Assembly (NCBI GenBank): GCA_934272745.1
Contig: CAKQSI010000062.1
Location: 1-6,544, forward strand
DNA length: 6,544 nt
Reading direction: 5' to 3'
Source: an uncultured Clostridia bacterium
Lineage (GTDB): Bacteria; Bacillota; Clostridia; Christensenellales; Borkfalkiaceae
The notes under the pieces: model-generated
What the model was told of the DNA's origin: nothing
What the model saw: the letters and a program-made list of their open reading frames with translations, nothing else
Database searches by the model: none
Translations under genes and position numbers: made by a program
Part shown: positions 5,448 to 6,544 of the stretch, piece by piece
Position numbering within the stretch: position 1 is the first letter of the stretch
Layout of the letters: every line of letters begins with the position of its first letter

Positions 5448-6234
5448 ACTGATCGATTTATGTAAGACCTTTCACCCCGGCACGGTCAATCAAAAAACCG
5501 CGCTTTGCGGGTTGAACCTCACCATCAACGACGGAGATTTCATCACGGTCATCGGCGGCAACGGCGCGGGGAAATCCACGCTTTTGAACGCCATTGCGGG
5601 CGTTTTCCCGCTGGACGGCGGCAAGGTGATCATCGACGGCACGGACGTCACGAATACTTCCGAATACCGCCGGGCAAAGTTTTTGGGTCGCGTGTTTCAG
5701 GATCCCATGACGGGCACTGCCGGCAATATGCAGATTGAGGAAAATCTTGCGCTTGCCGCCCGGCGGGGCAAACCGCGCGGGCTGAAGTGGGGCATTACCA
5801 AAAAAGAACGGGAAGCCTACCGCGCCATGCTGGCGGAATTCCATTTGGAACTGGAAGACCGCATGACCACCAAAGTGGGGCTTCTTTCGGGCGGGCAGCG
5901 GCAGGCGATTACGCTGTTGATGGCGACGATCAGCCGACCCCAACTGCTGCTTTTGGACGAACATACGGCGGCGCTCGACCCCAAAACGGCGCAAAAAGTG
6001 CTGGAATTGACCCAAAAAATCACCGAAGAAAAGCAGATTACCACGTTGATGATCACGCACAACATGGCGGACGCCATTCGTATGGGGAACCGCCTGATCA
6101 TGATGCATCGCGGAAGCGTGGTGTACGACGTGGCGGGGAAAGAGAAAGCCTCGCTGACCGTAAAAGACCTTTTGGATAAGTTTGAAGAAACGGTGGGCGC
6201 CGGTCTGGACAACGACCGTATGCTTTTGGGGTAA
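5440..6234 (+). CDS. ABC transporter ATP-binding protein (COG1101 type, TrpZ-like)
   Basis: The cytoplasmic motor subunit, 264 aa, that hydrolyses ATP to power import through the permease. All nucleotide-binding motifs are intact: Walker A GGNGAGKST at 39-47, Q-loop Gln87 in VFQDPM, signature LSGGQRQ at 149-155, Walker B LLLLDE at 169-174 with D-loop AALD at 177-180, and the switch His207 in MITHNM. The DEHTAALDPKTA stretch is typical of this subgroup. The ATG at 5440 overlaps the permease stop by 8 nt, and GGGAGGGG at 5426-5433 inside the permease supplies the ribosome binding site. A longer in-frame reading from 5098 is only a shadow of the permease. Substrate choice is not set by this subunit. 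No clear terminator follows on the + strand. Confidence 0.95.
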   Translation: MLELIDLCKTFHPGTVNQKTALCGLNLTINDGDFITVIGGNGAGKSTLLNAIAGVFPLDGGKVIIDGTDVTNTSEYRRAKFLGRVFQDPMTGTAGNMQIEENLALAARRGKPRGLKWGITKKEREAYRAMLAEFHLELEDRMTTKVGLLSGGQRQAITLLMATISRPQLLLLDEHTAALDPKTAQKVLELTQKITEEKQITTLMITHNMADAIRMGNRLIMMHRGSVVYDVAGKEKASLTVKDLLDKFEETVGAGLDNDRMLLG

Positions 6235-6268
6235 AGAAAAGATGCGGACTGTCCAAAGGAAAAAGCAG

Positions 6269-6361
6269 GGGCGCCCGTTGATTGCCCGCAGTGCGTTGTG
6301 TGGGCATATAATAAAGGCGGATTGCCCGGAATAAAAAAGTTGGGCGCCCGTTGATCGCCCG
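6269..6361. repeat. Two 20-bp direct repeats, related to the 2541-2614 element
   Basis: GGGCGCCCGTTGATTGCCCG (6269-6288) and the copy at 6342-6361 differ at one base and are 73 bp apart. The first, read with its flanks, shares AGGGGCG at the start and GAT.GCCCGC at the end with the left arm of the double hairpin at 2541. On the - strand each can fold as GGGC(G)...(C)GCCC, followed within a few bases by five or six T residues. They could therefore act as terminators for a convergent gene beyond the window, or be worn copies of the interspersed repeat. Confidence 0.65.
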
Positions 6362-6366
6362 TGGCA

Positions 6367-6428
6367 AAACGATTTTAACACGCAACGCCGCCGCGCTCTT
6401 TTTCGGCGGTTGGAACGGTAAATCGTTT
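6367..6428. other. Nested inverted repeat downstream of the importer
   Basis: AAACGATTT (6367-6375) is inverted as AAATCGTTT (6420-6428). Inside lies a second stem, CCGCCG (6388-6393) with CGGCGG (6404-6409), around a T-rich loop. No T-run follows the outer right arm, so it is not a standard terminator. It may protect the 3' end of the importer mRNA or be another palindromic repeat. Confidence 0.5.
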
Positions 6429-6463
6429 CAGAACGACGGGACTTATAAAATAACGGCGAAGGC

Positions 6464-6523
6464 GGTTTATAAAGTATACGAAAAGATATGGTTTATAAGA
6501 TAAATGGGCGATATGGTTTATAA
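6464..6523. repeat. Three GGTTTATAA words spaced 25-26 bp
   Basis: GGTTTATAA occurs at 6464-6472, 6490-6498 and 6515-6523. The last two are part of an identical 14-mer, GATATGGTTTATAA (6485-6498 and 6510-6523). The spacing is about two and a half helical turns. They could be binding sites or -10-like elements for a gene beyond the window, or a short tandem repeat; the array is cut by the window edge or ends near it. Confidence 0.6.
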
Positions 6524-6544
6524 AACAAACAGCGGGGCGGGCGC

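Noticed and set aside
5098..6234. Long 378-aa reading of the ATPase
   Set aside because: The first 114 codons are the permease gene read in another frame, rich in Arg and Ser; ABC ATPases of this family start near 5440.
6235..6268. Terminator directly after the ATPase
   Set aside because: Only a 4-bp GGAC/GTCC dyad is present, with no T-run on the + strand.
5458..6381. 307-aa open frame on the - strand
   Set aside because: It is antisense to the intact ATPase; its repeated RAINGRP segments only translate the 20-bp DNA repeats.

Overview
The window reads as a chromosomal piece of a Gram-positive, Clostridia-type Bacillota, with every supported gene on the + strand. The clues are a HisS with a cysteine-rich insertion, a short RseC-like membrane protein, a lipoprotein-type solute receptor rather than a periplasmic one, strong AAGGAGG-type ribosome binding sites and one textbook TTGACT/TATAAT promoter. 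Coding parts are GC-rich and the gaps alternate GC-rich palindromes with AT-rich words. I infer an uncultured gut-type clostridium, but the sequence alone does not fix the genus.

Region 1 (1-2358) starts inside a tandem repeat of 58/56 bp. It is followed by a tight cluster: hisS (174-1427, histidyl-tRNA synthetase), an RseC-like cysteine-bearing membrane protein (1430-1918, GTG start 2 nt after hisS) and thioredoxin trxA (1966-2277). A candidate terminator at 2301-2358 closes it. The second and third genes suggest a small thiol-redox pair attached to a housekeeping gene.

Region 2 (2278-3290) is about 1 kb without a supportable gene. It holds a GC-rich palindrome (2427-2469), a double-hairpin inverted repeat whose two halves show a compensatory base-pair change (2541-2614), a near-ideal intrinsic terminator (2631-2665), two direct AT-rich repeats, a degenerate stretch of about 460 bp, and then a sigma-A-type promoter (3160-3188) with a leader of about 95 nt.

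Region 3 (3291-6234) is a three-gene ABC importer: lipoprotein receptor, membrane permease and ATPase. It belongs to the ABC_sub_bind / COG2984-COG4120-COG1101 group, often annotated as a putative tryptophan/tyrosine (TrpXYZ-like) transporter. The receptor would capture a small solute outside the membrane, the permease would form the channel and the ATPase would drive uptake. A structured 216-nt gap separates receptor from permease, while permease and ATPase overlap by 8 nt. No T-box is visible, so the usual amino-acid cue for this family is not evident here.

Region 4 (6235-6544) is non-coding as far as visible. It has two 20-bp repeats related to the Region 2 double hairpin, a nested hairpin, and three GGTTTATAA words spaced 25-26 bp apart at the window edge.

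I found no clearly novel biological system. The second looks worth taking are the interspersed palindromic repeats, the importer leader and gap structures, and the stop-free tandem repeat ahead of hisS.
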